Origin: Mytilus californianus
Lineage: Eukaryota > Mollusca > Bivalvia > Mytilida > Mytilidae
Length of the DNA: 64,000 nt
Assembly (NCBI RefSeq): GCF_021869535.1
Contig: NW_026262668.1
Coordinates: 12,818,348-12,882,347, forward strand
Direction: 5' to 3'
Below the pieces are notes generated by a model. That model was not told where the DNA came from, did no database searches, and saw nothing but the letters and a program-made list of their open reading frames with translations. The translations under genes were made by a program, and so were the position numbers. How positions within the stretch are numbered: position 1 is the first letter of the stretch; each line of letters opens with the position of its first letter. Below are positions 12,727 through 23,742 of the stretch, piece by piece.

Positions 12727-12990
12727 ATATGGTCATAATTATAAACTAACTGTTTATAAAACTTTAAATATTTTGAAATACTAAGGCTTTTCTACCCCAG
12801 GAATAGATTGCCTTAGCTGTATTTGGCAAAATGTTTAGGAATTTTTGGTCTTCAATGCTCTTCAACTTCGTAATTTATTAGGCCTTTTTATTTTTTTTAT
12901 TCAAGCGTCACTTATGAGTCTTTTGTAGACGAAACGCGTGTTTGGCGTAAATACCAAATTTCAACCCTGGTATCTATGATGAGTTTATTC
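12727..12990. mobile_element. 264-bp insertion flanked by ATGCC repeats
   Basis: Present in the first local copy and absent from the second, where TATGCC joins directly to TTTATAGGACTTGGTAACC. The insertion is bracketed by ATGCC (12722-12726 and 12991-12995), which may be a 5-bp target duplication. It contains TCTTTTGTAGACGAAACGCG followed by 'GGTATCTATGATGAG'. Related 'CGTCTACA...ATCAGTG' segments occur at 24090-24140, 47310-47360 and 60845-60895, so this is a dispersed motif. A deletion in the second copy between two ATGCC sites is the alternative. Confidence 0.6.
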
Positions 12991-13607
12991 ATGCCTTTAT
13001 AGGACTTGATAACCTTTTCCATTTAGATATTGTCTTTCAATAGTTTCTAATGTTACAATCTGTAACCAGTACATTCATTTATAAAATTAAAATAAAAACC
13101 TCCAATTGACCTCTCATATTTATAAAATAATGAAAAAACCTCATACGGTCAAGAGTTTACAGGTAACATAGAATGTGAACTGGTCATTGAATCGTCATTG
13201 ATTTAAAAGTTCAAATCCATAGTAATCACTTATCAAACTCATCTTTAAAAAAAACTACACTTTTGACTTAAACATTAAAATACATGACGGAGAAAAAGTC
13301 TCCAAAGGTTTACCAGTTACATCAAAAAGCGAAATCTTCGCAATGGAATCGTTCTTGACTTTTCCCATTTTTTTGTTTCATTTTATATAAATAACCAAAT
13401 AGACAATGTGAGTTATTATCATTGATTGTCGTCATAAAAATCTAAGGTTATTGCCTCTTATACTACATTATTCAAAAGGTAACTAACTGTGCACCCCTGC
13501 AACAGGACTTATTCTATCTGGTCATGAGTATACGTGTATATTAATGTGCTTATTCAACATGGTCAACGTCATTAACCTTGTCTGTAGTTGTTGACCTAAA
13601 TGTTGTT

Positions 13608-13608
<1 letters not shown>

Positions 13609-13640
<32 letters not shown>
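13609..13640 (+). repeat. 32-base poly-T tract
   Basis: An uninterrupted run of T, expanded in the first local copy only. The matching site in the second copy (about 16060-16075) has a short mixed T run. Confidence 0.95.
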
Positions 13641-13641
<1 letters not shown>

Positions 13642-14039
13642 TATATTAGATGACTTTGTTTTAATGGTAGATATTAGATTGTTTCTGTTAAATTTATTTA
13701 CAACTTACAAACAACATGAATTTAAACTCTGGACAATTTAGGGTTTAACATATTGTGCAAGCAACATGTCCACAATGAACCATTTGCTTTATAATAGTTC
13801 TTTCATATTAATGCCTTTGCTTCTAACCAATACAATACAATTCAATGAATTCAGTTACAATCAAAGACATCCCAATGTGCAGAGTAATTGTATTGAATTA
13901 TTCTTGCCGAATCTTGAAAGTTGGTCAAAAAATTAACATTTATAATCATGTAAAAAAGAGGCAAATTCTGATACCAAGAGTACGTTCTAAACTCAAAAGT
14001 CAAAGGGAAACTGATGCCATTGCAAAATACAAAAAATCG

Positions 14040-14345
14040 ACGAAAAGACAACCAAAATTACAACAAATAATACATACAAAAATAAAGACTGAACAACATG
14101 AACCCCATGAATAACTGGGTATGTTCTCAAGTGTTCGGGAAAGGTACGGAACTTAAAGAAAGTATTATAACAAAACACCGAACTCCGAGGTAAATTCAAA
14201 AAAGGCAAGTCCATAAAAACTGACAAAATCAAACGTTATCAACCAACAGAACGAGTGGAAAACAAATGTCATATTCCTGTCTTCGTATAGGTATTTTTCC
14301 GCAGAAAATGGTGGGTTTAACTTGGTGCCATAGCTATTTTAAAAA
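14040..14345 (+). repeat. Composite of two dispersed repeat ends, first copy
   Basis: The left part (about 14050-14150, 'CATGAACCCCATGAATAACT') is a diverged relative of the 51970-52050 segment of the PLE-type 3' fragment. It is joined to a second family beginning CACCGAACTCCGAGGTAAAT (14170 onwards). That second family recurs at 32110-32290 and 55880-56060. The open frames 13845-14114, 14232-13993 and 14266-14568 run through this composite and are not genes. Confidence 0.6.
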
Positions 14346-15002
14346 AAGAAAGAGCATGTATACGGACGGTTATAAAATATATTGTAGAAGGAATAATAAT
14401 AAATTCGGTGACCAAAAGTTCGATTTTGCGCCTATGAAAATTACTGACACTGCTAAGTACTTTAAATATATGAATAAGGTATATGGTATAATTGCCCATG
14501 CGAAAACACACCAGCAGAAACCAAAGGACCGTTTATATTTGGCATTGGTTGTTCCAGAATCCAGATAAATGTGTCTTCATAAAAAAAAAATAATAACATG
14601 TTACCAATTAGTACACTTCGAAAATTATTTTCTCACCAATTTTGTTTAAATCTGATTTACGAATTACAAAACTATCAAATTTGACAATAAACCAAATGAA
14701 CGCTAAAACATTCGAGATATTCGACTTCTAAATTATATATATGCTTAATATATAAGCCCAAATGGCTCTTTTCACAACAAAGTCATACGACAATAATAGC
14801 AGACTTATTTCTGTACTGTTATTAATCACATTTTATGGCCAATCTAAGAAAAGACTCGTAATTGAATAATTTAACAACACTTATCGGTATCTTGAAGATA
14901 TTGTTTTGTTAAATAATCAAGAATTCTTTAGATATGCTGCCGAATTTTACCAAAAGGAACTTACTTAAAATATATCAAAAATTAACAGCAATAACTTCCT
15001 TT

Positions 15003-15250
15003 CCTAGATCTAGAATTACCCGAGAAACTCTACACAAAACTTTACTACAAAAAAGACGATTTTATCATTCCCTACTGCTAATTTTCCTTTTTTGATGGAG
15101 ATGTTCCTTTGCCAACGTCTTACGGTGTTTACATACCACAACTCGGTCCCCCTATTCGTATCTGTAGTGACTTTTTAGATTTCAATGAGCGTAATCTATG
15201 TATTACTGATAAATTATTATGTCAGGATTTCTAATATACAAAGTAAGCAA
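15003..15250 (+). pseudogene. Penelope-like element RT C-terminal fragment
   Basis: Plus-strand translation gives LDLELPEKLYTKLYYKKDDF, then FFDGDVPLPTSYGVYIPQL, then ICSDFLDFNERNLCITDKLL, ending CQDF. This order (D-L or I/KLYTKLYDKRDDF / PxxYGVYxxQL / DFxxRN / TxKLLxQGF) is characteristic of the region after the palm in the RTs of Penelope-like and related elements. One in-frame stop follows the KKDDFIIPYC segment. It sits between the two local tandem copies and ends where the second begins, so it may have been part of the duplication junction. Confidence 0.75.
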
Positions 15251-17200
15251 TAGTTGAAATAAGTCTCTTAGTAAAATTCGCGTTTTCCTTGCAAATTTTA
15301 CTACACATTAAATTCAAATTCCCCATGAAAACATCCGAAACTTGATATTTGTCTTAAATCCATAATTTATACAGAGGTAATTCTACAACATGCCCTTTTT
15401 CTGTCAATATTTCTTATCCCCTATTACTTAGTATCTGTTATGCCTTTATAGGACTTGGTAACCTTTTCCCTTTTGATATTGTCTTTTAATAGTTACTAAT
15501 GTTACAATCTGTAACCAGTACATTCATTAATAAAATTAAAATAAAAACCTCAAATTGACCTCTCATTATTATAAGATGGTGAAAAAACATCATACGGTCA
15601 AGAGTTTACAGGTAACATAAAATGTGAACTGGTCATTGAATCTTCATTGATTTGAAAGTTCAAATCCATAGTTATCACTTATCAAACTCATCTTTTAACA
15701 AACTACACTTTTGACTTAAACATTAAAATACATAACGGAGAAAAAGTCTCTAAATTTTTACCAGTTACATTAAAAAGCGAAATCTTTGCAATGGAATTGT
15801 TTTATAATTCCTGACTTTTTCCTTATCATGTTTCATTTTATATAAATAACCAAATAGACATATGAGTTATCATCATTGATTGTCGTCATAAAAATCTAAG
15901 GTTCTTGCCTCTTATACTACATAATTCAAAAGGTAACTAACTGTGCACCCCTGCAACAGGATTTATTCTTTCTGTTCATGAGTATACGTGTATATTAATG
16001 TGCTTATTCAACATGTTCAACAGCATGAACCTTGTCAGTAGTAGTTTAACTAAATGTTTTTTTGTTCTTTTTTTATATTAGATGACTTTGGTTTTAATGG
16101 TAGATATCAGATCGTTTCTGTTAAATTTATTGACAACTTTCAAACAACATGAATTTAAACTCAGGACAATTTAGAGTTTGACATATTGTGCAAGAAACAT
16201 ATCCACAATTAACCATTTGCTTTACTAGTTCTTTGATATTAGTCCCTTTGCTACTAACCAATACAATACAATTCAATGAATTCAGTTACAATCAAAGACA
16301 TTCCAATGTGCAGAGTAATTGTATTGAATTATTCTTGCCGAATCTTGCCGATTCATGATAATTAGTAAAAAAATTAACATTTATAATCATTTAAAAAAGA
16401 CGCAAATTCAGATACCAAGAGTACGTTCTTACTCAAAAGTCATAGGGAAACTGATGTCATTGCAAAATACTAAAAAAACGACGAAAAGACAACAAAAAAG
16501 ACAACAAATAATACATACAAAAATAAAAACTGAACAACACAAACCCAATGAATAGCTGGTGAAAGGTAAGGAATTTTAAGGTAAATTCAAAAAGTTAAAG
16601 TTCATAAATACTGACAAAATCAAACGTTATCAACCAACAGATCTAGAACAAATGGAAAACAACTGTCATATGTCTGCCTGGGTACAGGCATTTTCAGAAA
16701 AAAATTGTGGATTAAACCTGGTTTTATAGCTATCTAAAAAAGTATATACGGTAGGTAGTAAAACATATTGTAGAAGGAATAATAATAAAATCGGTGACCA
16801 AAAGTTCGGACCTATGAAAGTTACTGACACTGGTATAATTGACCATGTAGAATCCAAAGGACAATTTATATTTCGCATTTGTTGTTCCAGAATCCAGATA
16901 AAAGTTCCTTCATTACAAAAATACCATGTTACCAAGTTGTACATTTCGAAACTTAGTTGTCTTCCCATTTTGTTTAAACTTATTTACGATATACAAACTA
17001 TCAAATTTAACAATAAACCAAATGAATGTAAAACAATGTAGATATTTGACTTATTTTTACTATCCATTGAACATTTACTTATAGGTTGGTCAGGGATATA
17101 CCTGTGCTGTTTGTTGAACATTTCTGAATTATATTTATACTTTATATATAAGCCCTAGGGGCTCTTTTCACAAACAAAAAAATTATTCGACAATAATAGA
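15229..17200 (+). repeat. Local tandem duplication, second copy
   Basis: Partner of 12513-14815 in the same orientation. It lacks the 264-bp insertion and the long poly-T, and parts of the composite repeat at its end are deleted. The open frames 16355-16555, 16968-16666 and 16814-17041 inside it are not conserved as frames in the first copy, which argues against coding. Confidence 0.85.
16495..16765 (+). repeat. Composite of two dispersed repeat ends, second copy
   Basis: Counterpart of 14040-14345. The 'ACCGAACTCCGAGG' portion is lost, and 'AGGTAAATTCAAAAAG' joins almost directly to the left repeat. Confidence 0.55.
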
Positions 17201-17879
17201 TCGTAATTATATATCTTATACTGAAATGCGCATTGCAATAAAACGTTTGAAAATAAAGAGTTGTTGTATGAGATTGTCAATGAGATCGCAGCACATAAAG
17301 ACCACCGGTTAACGATGGTATTTTTATAGGTCTACATATTGCCTTCAGAAATGTGCAAAATGGGGTTATAATGAACAATGAGCTTTACTTTTACCTCATT
17401 TGAACTCTGGTGGATAGTTGAATTGTCTCATTAACAATCATACCAGATCTCCTTATTCTTATCGTTGAACTGTAATAATCCATATTTTAAAAATGTAACC
17501 TTGAAAATATTTACGTTCTACTGTTCGGTTTCCTGTTACTGCAATATTCAAGTCTTAAATAGAGATTTGATCTTTAATTTACTATAAATGCAAAACATCT
17601 GTTTTAGTTCTTTTACGATAAAAAGATGCATTGATGTATTTATTTGATAAAATATCAACATTTTATATGCAATGCAAACATGTTATAAACATATTTAAAT
17701 CACAAAATCTTCTCAATCTTGATTGGTCCATTTATATTACATTCTTAAAAATATGAAAATATAGTTGTAAGAAATAATATCTTTCAAAGTATATTGGAAT
17801 ATAGGATTTTTATAATGTCAACATAAGAAACATCAGTTTTTGCTTATTCGACTGCTTTGACATAGGGAAATGAAATACA
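17201..17879. other. Spacer before the large duplication
   Basis: No gene was recognised. It includes the short dispersed-repeat relic at about 17395-17470 (GGTGGATAGTTGAATTGTCT then 'CAATCATACCAGATCTCC'). Confidence 0.55.
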
Positions 17880-20042
17880 GCATCAAGTATCATCAGTTGA
17901 TTTGATATCGACAATAGTGTCCTTTTGATTGAATCCCCAGTTTGTAGATAATGAAAGGCAGATTATTGTTTACCAGTAAACAGATCTACTTTCAAGACTT
18001 TATTCATTACATTGACTCATTAAGTTATGGCAAAATATAACAACTAACAGGCTTAGGGTGCCTAACGTGCTAAAACTAGTTTTTGTTATATCCTAATCCT
18101 CTTTTATTGCAATCCAGATCAGTTCACTGTAGGGGGACGTGAATTAAAACTGAAAGGTAAATGTCTACCGTAGATAAACAGTTCAGCAACATATAAGTGA
18201 TTTCATGAAAGCGGACTCAAAAGATATGTAGGAAATGGACAGACGACCGAGAATCGGACAAAGACTTTAACTGTTTTATCTGCTGTAATGCGACAGTCAT
18301 AAAGCTTTTAACCCCAAATAATGTTTTGTTTTTTTTAATCTAAGAATTTGGTATACAGCTAAATGTAGATGTAGTATAATGCAAAAACATCTGCCAAAAT
18401 AGTGCAATACAAGAAAGAAAGAACCTTGGAAATTGCTACAACCAACATCTGAATCATATGGTCTCTACACGTAATATTTATGTAAGTAGGTTAAACATAA
18501 GACCAAATAATTTGTATAGCTAACAGAAGTAGAAGGCTCTTTAAGCATACGCCAAACCAATCAATATCACATTACTTGTAAGTACACTTATGTAAAAACG
18601 GAACAACTACAGTTTGAAAAGTTTCAGTTCGTCGCTTTTGATTGCAATCCAAGAAGAACTTAAAACAGATATGTGGCTGTTCAGGATTTCTTATTATTTA
18701 ACTTTTCATCACTATTCTATGATAGAACTGTCAGGATATGTTTTAGGATAGAACTGTCCAAAATTGTTCCAAGTTACAATTGTGAGAACCTTTTCAAAGC
18801 TAGAACTGTCCAAAACTGATCTTGAGCAGAAGTGTAAGAAACAAATCACGAACTTAGAATAGTTTTCCTGACAATGCTTATAAGATTTAAAGAAAGGTTA
18901 GAACCAATTCCAACTTTTTTTTGGTATGAAAAAAATACTGCACAAATGATTTAAACTCCAAAATATATTCAAAGCCCATGATTCATTGATTTTTGTCAAT
19001 TTAGAGCTTCAAATATCTCTTCGATGTTTCATTAATGTACAGATTGGTTATTGACTGTAATGTTCCAACCATTGCTACAGGCATTCTAGAAATTCAGAAA
19101 GTGGATTAACGTTTTTACATTTATATTCATATAAAACAATTTTTTAATGACGCACTGTGTTTCACTTACAATCTTTAATTTTTTCCCAAACCTCATAAAT
19201 TTCGTAAACAAGTATATGTACAACTGATGATAATGAATATAAAAATGAAAATATAATTTGTAAAAAAAGCGTAAAGAAGTCTAGAACATCTCCAGATTTA
19301 ATGATTTCTGCAATAACAGTACAACGTTTACATTCAATAGATGAACACCTACACCGTACCCTTTACAAAAAAGTGTTCCTTTTTGTTTTTACGCTTAAAA
19401 TTTCACGAACAATATTTTTCTAAATGTTATTATTATAATCACCAGTTTATTTGTTCCCATGGCATTCCGAAAATATATATTTAAGTGATACGATGCGTTG
19501 TGTTTGCTCATTGATTGTTTGTGATGATATAAATACTTGAGTGATCGATGTTTTGCAAATTTGTGGCGAAATCTTTTAGTCGGATACTTTTGATTTTGTT
19601 CTTTTTGTTGCGTTGTGTGATTTTTAATTTTTTTTAATTTGATTTCATTTCATTTTATTTTAATATTTGCGCTCTTTTAGGTATCAGATAGGAGTGCACA
19701 GCCATCGATCAGCAAATAATCATTTAGTATTTACCTACGTGCTCAATTATGTTTTATTGTATCTTTTGGTGTTGATACGACAGCAGCAGAAGCTAACAAA
19801 GTGGTTACATGTAATTTCATTTAACAAATTCGGAAAATGTCAACTGTTATTAAGAAGCTCGAAGAAAGAATTACTTTTTACAATAAAGACTGAAAAGGTC
19901 AAACAAACAAGTCATCACGGAAAAATAAATTTACTGAGTATACATATTTTTTTTTTATATTCACCGAGAAACGAACTGTTTGTTGACCTTTTCATTCCCA
20001 TCTGTTACAATGTAGAGAACAGAACAAAACCAGGTACTGGCA
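17880..20042. other. 5' flank of gene A, no coding feature
   Basis: Conserved with 38290-40316 but with indels throughout. It contains repeated 'ATAGAACTGTC' phrases at about 18722, 18750 and 18800. The plus-strand open frame 19667-20053 is destroyed in unit B, so it is not a gene. Regulatory sequence for the gene may lie here, but only the TATA box can be shown. Confidence 0.6.
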
Positions 20043-20050
20043 TATATAAG
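20043..20050 (+). promoter_or_regulatory. TATA box of gene A
   Basis: TATATAAG lies 31 bp upstream of the A in TTCAGACC, an initiator-like sequence. The same box, spacing and initiator are kept in unit B (40317-40324). A splice donor follows 66 bp downstream of the box start, as expected for a short non-coding first exon. Confidence 0.75.
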
Positions 20051-20073
20051 TAGCTGATTGCCACTGTTTATTC

Positions 20074-20109
20074 AGACCTAACAATTGTGGTATCCTGTAC
20101 TTCATTAAG
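20074..20109 (+). other. Gene A exon 1, non-coding 5' UTR
   Basis: Predicted 36-nt leader from the initiator A to the donor AAG|GTAAGG. It has no ATG. The unit B copy has the same length and one substitution. It would splice over about 2.46 kb to the acceptor TTTTGTAG|ACAGAACAG at 22568/22569. RNA evidence is needed for the exact start. Confidence 0.65.
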
Positions 20110-20699
20110 GTAAGGCATTGCTATATTGTATATATGACTTTCAATTGAACAAGTTGTTTATCATTCATGCATTGGTTTTCAATTATGTTTTACCATATAA
20201 TTTATAATTAACTAACTCATAAGAGAGTAGTTTTTGTGGGCTTAGATCATTAGATACAAGAATACTCGTCTTATCTGTAAATTTTATGTTGTGTGTCCAA
20301 TTCCCTATCTAAACATTTTGACTGAGTGTATAATGCATGTATAACATGACACGTTAAAAACTGTCGATACATCTCTCACTTTTGGAATTCATGCTGCATA
20401 TCGGAAAAAGAATATTTAGTAATTTAATCAAATTTTTACGATTCTTCAAACATAATTTCGGTATTTTTGTTTTACTTTTTTAAAACACGTTTCAGTTTGG
20501 ACTCCTATATACAATTTATCAATTTAAACAGTAAATAACATTTTTTAAAGGATTACTTGAGTTCGATAACGTATTGCAACACTAATTACCAAAAAACCAG
20601 GTGCTTTGTGTATTGATTCAATAAAGTAGTCCTTAGAAGTCAAATTTGTGTAAAATTATAGATCAAACGACTATACTGGTATATGAATATATCTAAAGA

Positions 20700-21190
20700 T
20701 CTAAAATCGCGAAAACATGTCGCTAGTTAGTTTAGACACTGACACATCGTTTCAGTAAACAAATTCGGAATGATGAACGTAAAACTTATGTAGTGTCGAT
20801 TGCAGTCATTCTTCATCACAAAGATGTTATTGTGAAAAGAGCACACCCCCTGTGATTCAAGTCCACATAGTTAAAATATGCACGGGTGTAGCATATAAAC
20901 TAAGATATGTTAACGCCATACGGACAAGGGGTTATCAAACTGCTAAGATCTGAGAAGTTCACAATTGGAAAATAGAAATTGTCACGTTTGTAACCGATTC
21001 TTGTTTGAAGTCGTCCCTCTAAGTCATTATCGAGGAATAGATCAGATATGAATCAGGCCTTCTACTTTCTGTAGTTTCCTTAGTTTTAAGTTCAATGGGA
21101 TATATGAGATGTAAGCACTCATTGAGATTATGGTTTATAGAGTGAGTAAACATTATTAATATATCTGAAAGTGAAATTAAAGTACTTTTC
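20700..21190 (-). pseudogene. Penelope-like element 3' fragment in intron 1 of gene A
   Basis: The minus strand reads HLIYPIELKTKETTESRRPD (about 21115-21055), then RDNFYFPIVNFSDLSSL, PYGVNIS, and later a KFYVHHSEFVY-type segment. These correspond in order to the RT C-terminus of the PLE at 61345-62905 (DTNGRLHTKIYDKRDDFNF...) and to the fragment at 51860-52383. Several stops and frameshifts are present. Unit B carries the same fragment at 41110-41600, so it predates the duplication. Confidence 0.75.
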
Positions 21191-21427
21191 AAGATTTTTT
21201 TTCTGCCTACGGTTGACCTTTTAATTTGATCAATCCTGACAAACCTTTGTGTGATATACGACAAGAACCTTAAATATTTATTATTTATAACATATTATTA
21301 CTACAAGAATTCTTATTCGCAACGGAAAATAGCAACGGTCTGTCATAATTTTTATCATTTTTTTGTAAATGGAAGTAAACTATACGCATCATTTTGTATT
21401 GTTCATACTTGATAATACTTTAGCAGA

Positions 21428-21900
21428 AAGTCCATTAGCTCTTGTAAAGAAAGGGTAAATATAGTGAGTAGCTGAACGCTTTTACAACCTTTTACAACTA
21501 CATCAAAAGCAAAAATTAAGGAGGTAGGCTTCGGTAACCCTAAACATTTCCTCTCGTTTAATTTTTCTCATATTTACAGCATTGAAAAGCTATGGGTCAA
21601 TGCATCAGCTGGCAAAGTCTTGTTAAAATTCACCGTTGCATTTTATGTTTAGAATATATTAAATATGACCAGTTTTGGGTACCTTAAAGAACGGCCAAAA
21701 ACACAAGAAGGCATATATTATTGTCTGTTTTTGTACATGTTTCCATTAAGAATACCCATGACTATTAAAATGACTAGTAGAATGGTATTTTAAAGTAAAT
21801 CTGAAACTTCTTGGTAATATTTGTAGCCTGAATGAAAATAAATTGATTAAAATTATCGAATAAGCCAAAAATTATTGGCAGCTAGGATAACACATTTATT
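21428..21900 (+). pseudogene. LINE 3' remnant left after deletion in unit A
   Basis: From AGAAAGTCCATTAGCTCTTG onward this matches the C-terminal end of the LINE at 41775-45640 (match starts about 45090). The upstream 3.3 kb of LINE present in unit B is missing here, replaced by about 50 bp of unrelated sequence. Translation shows KEVGFGNPK and FNFSHIYSIEKL, close to the B copy. Because both units hold this end, the LINE inserted before the duplication and unit A later lost the body. Confidence 0.8.
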
Positions 21901-22587
21901 TTCCAAAAAAAAGTTTATCGTTTAATTCCTGCAAAATAATGCTAAAACAATTATTGTTTATAAACCTTGAAAAGCACAAACTTTTATTGAATTTGACCGT
22001 TTGAAATTTACAAAATCTTCAATAAATTTGGCTTATTGATCTAAGAAAAAAGGAATTTTTTTTGACAAAATGTTTTTTCCTGTATAAAACATCCTACAGT
22101 TTCTCTTTGCATTTTTTATTTGTGTAAATAAGTGAAAATTATATGAAAAGTTCATCAAGAATTTCAGTATGAGAAGATTACCCTTGCGACGAATTGATAT
22201 GTCAACATTATAATAGGTAATTTCGGTTTCCCTCATTTGTTTTAAAGCATTACATGTATGAATGTTTATTTTCTACCTTTTCAGCTTTCGGTTTTTTAAT
22301 TTTTAAACAAAAAAATGTAATTCCTTTATTAAATGCTTTGTGGAGTGAACATTGTATAATTTTCTTAGATGCTTCTGCATCATTCTCATAACCATACAAA
22401 TGTAAACAAAATAAATGCTTGATCACTGTTTCAATTACTGCTAGGTTAAAACGCACAAACAACTTCAAATACCTTTTTAAGAGCTGTCTCCAATACCCCA
22501 GGTCTACCTCCTTTAATATGGACCCTCTACGTATACGTTAAATTAAATGTGAATAAAATATTTTGTAGACAGAACAGAAAAACAATT

Positions 22588-22852
22588 ATGTCAAGGTATG
22601 TTGCAGTCCTTTTCGTTGTAAGTTTTGCTGTGGTTATTGCATATGATCCGGTATATGACCACCATTCCGGAGGAGGGGGTGACCCCCATCATGGAGGAGG
22701 TGGTGACCCTCATTATGGAGGAGGGGGTGACCCCCATTATGCAGGATTGAATGACTACCATCCTGGAGGACAGAGTCACTCTGCACAGCATGGTCATGAC
22801 TACTACCAAAAGCATTGCCCGTGTAGCAAACCTCATAAGAGAATAGACTTTG
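22588..22852 (+). CDS. Gene A exon 2: signal peptide and Gly/His repeat
   Basis: Begins after the acceptor TTTTGTAG (22561-22568), leaving 19 nt of leader before ATG. It encodes the signal peptide, the GGGGDPH repeats and the HCPCSKPHKRIDF end, then stops at the donor TTTG|GTAAGT in phase 1. It is 81 nt longer than its unit B counterpart, exactly 27 codons. Confidence 0.85.
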
Positions 22853-23709
22853 GTAAGTTATTAAATCTGCCTATATTCTACTTCTAAATTTCAACTGAAT
22901 TTTAACTTAAGCTTTCAAATGTATTTTTTTACTCCACATGTGCTCAAAGATTTAATATACAGTGTTTCATGTTTCTAGGCCTCTCTTAATTTCTCTTATT
23001 TGTAATGGTGCATTATGGTTTAAAAGTTGGTTCGTTTTTCAACTGAAATATAGAAATAATGAATAGAACATTAGAGATAATTCCGTATAAAATAGATCTG
23101 CAACGTAGGAAGCAAATTTATGTTTATGTTACCGTGTGACAACATTCTTAGTTTTCAAGATATATGCTTTTTTTTAAAACCCTCATTGGTACATCCGAAA
23201 CAGGTCATCCAGTCAAGATTGATTATGGTTTATATCAGAAGAAATTGCCACCTTTGTTTTATCACGAAAATCAACATTGGAAGACAAGTGTATATTTCTT
23301 TGAAATACTAGTAAATAAACATTATTTAAAAGAAACAATGTATATTTTAACGTAAACATTGCTGAGACGATTTAAAAGTTTAATTAAAAGAAATGGGATC
23401 CGGTTTCATGCATGATAGAAAAAGACAATAAATTACTGATGTTCAAATCACGAAAATCAATTAAAAAGAGACAATTTAAGGTATCAAACAAAAACTGATG
23501 AAACTACATGAACTCAGAAAGGAGCAGTTGCGTCGACGGGGTACTCAAAAAGAAGCGAGACCAGTTGCGTCGACAGTGTAATCATCTCTTCTTATGCATG
23601 CATCAATCGCCATGCAAATTCACTCAGTCTAAATGTCAGAATCGGGAAAAGGACACAATCGGTTAAATTAAACGATTTTTTATCATTATTTCCAGTGATA
23701 CCCGTATCT

Positions 23710-23742
<33 letters not shown>

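Larger units (their letters stand above)
12513..14815 (+). repeat. Local tandem duplication, first copy
   Basis: Starts at TTCTAATATACAAAGTAAGC and ends near 'ATATAAGCCCAAATGGCTC'. It is paired with 15229-17200, a spacing of about 2716 bp. The copies share long near-identical stretches, for example TCAAGAGTTTACAGGTAACA and AGACATCCCAATGTGCAGAG or its close variant. The first copy has an extra 264-bp insertion (12727-12990) and a 32-T run absent from the second. A shorter variant of part of this unit also occurs at 29440-30170 and 53200-53900. Confidence 0.85.

Noticed and set aside
19667..20053. 128-codon plus-strand frame upstream of gene A
   Set aside because: It overlaps the TATA box, has no recognisable domain, and its 5' half is deleted in unit B.
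22250..22468. Minus-strand frame (KLFVRFNLAVIETVIKHL...), partly kept in unit B
   Set aside because: In unit B a stop interrupts the distal part, no domain was recognised, and it lies in intron 1 next to the LINE 3' end. It may be a retroelement relic.
22591..22836. Minus-strand frame opposite exon 2 with Met/Val/Ser repeats
   Set aside because: It is the antisense of the GGGGDPH repeat; the plus strand has the signal peptide and splice context.
23204..23355. Possible alternative exon after exon 2 of gene A (HPVKIDYGLYQKK...), with a unit B counterpart at 46679-46827
   Set aside because: It has a usable AG and a compatible phase, and the frame is open in both units with a 3-nt indel. But about 9% of positions differ, as in introns, and most changes alter amino acids, so there is no sign of selection. 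No donor fits exon 3.
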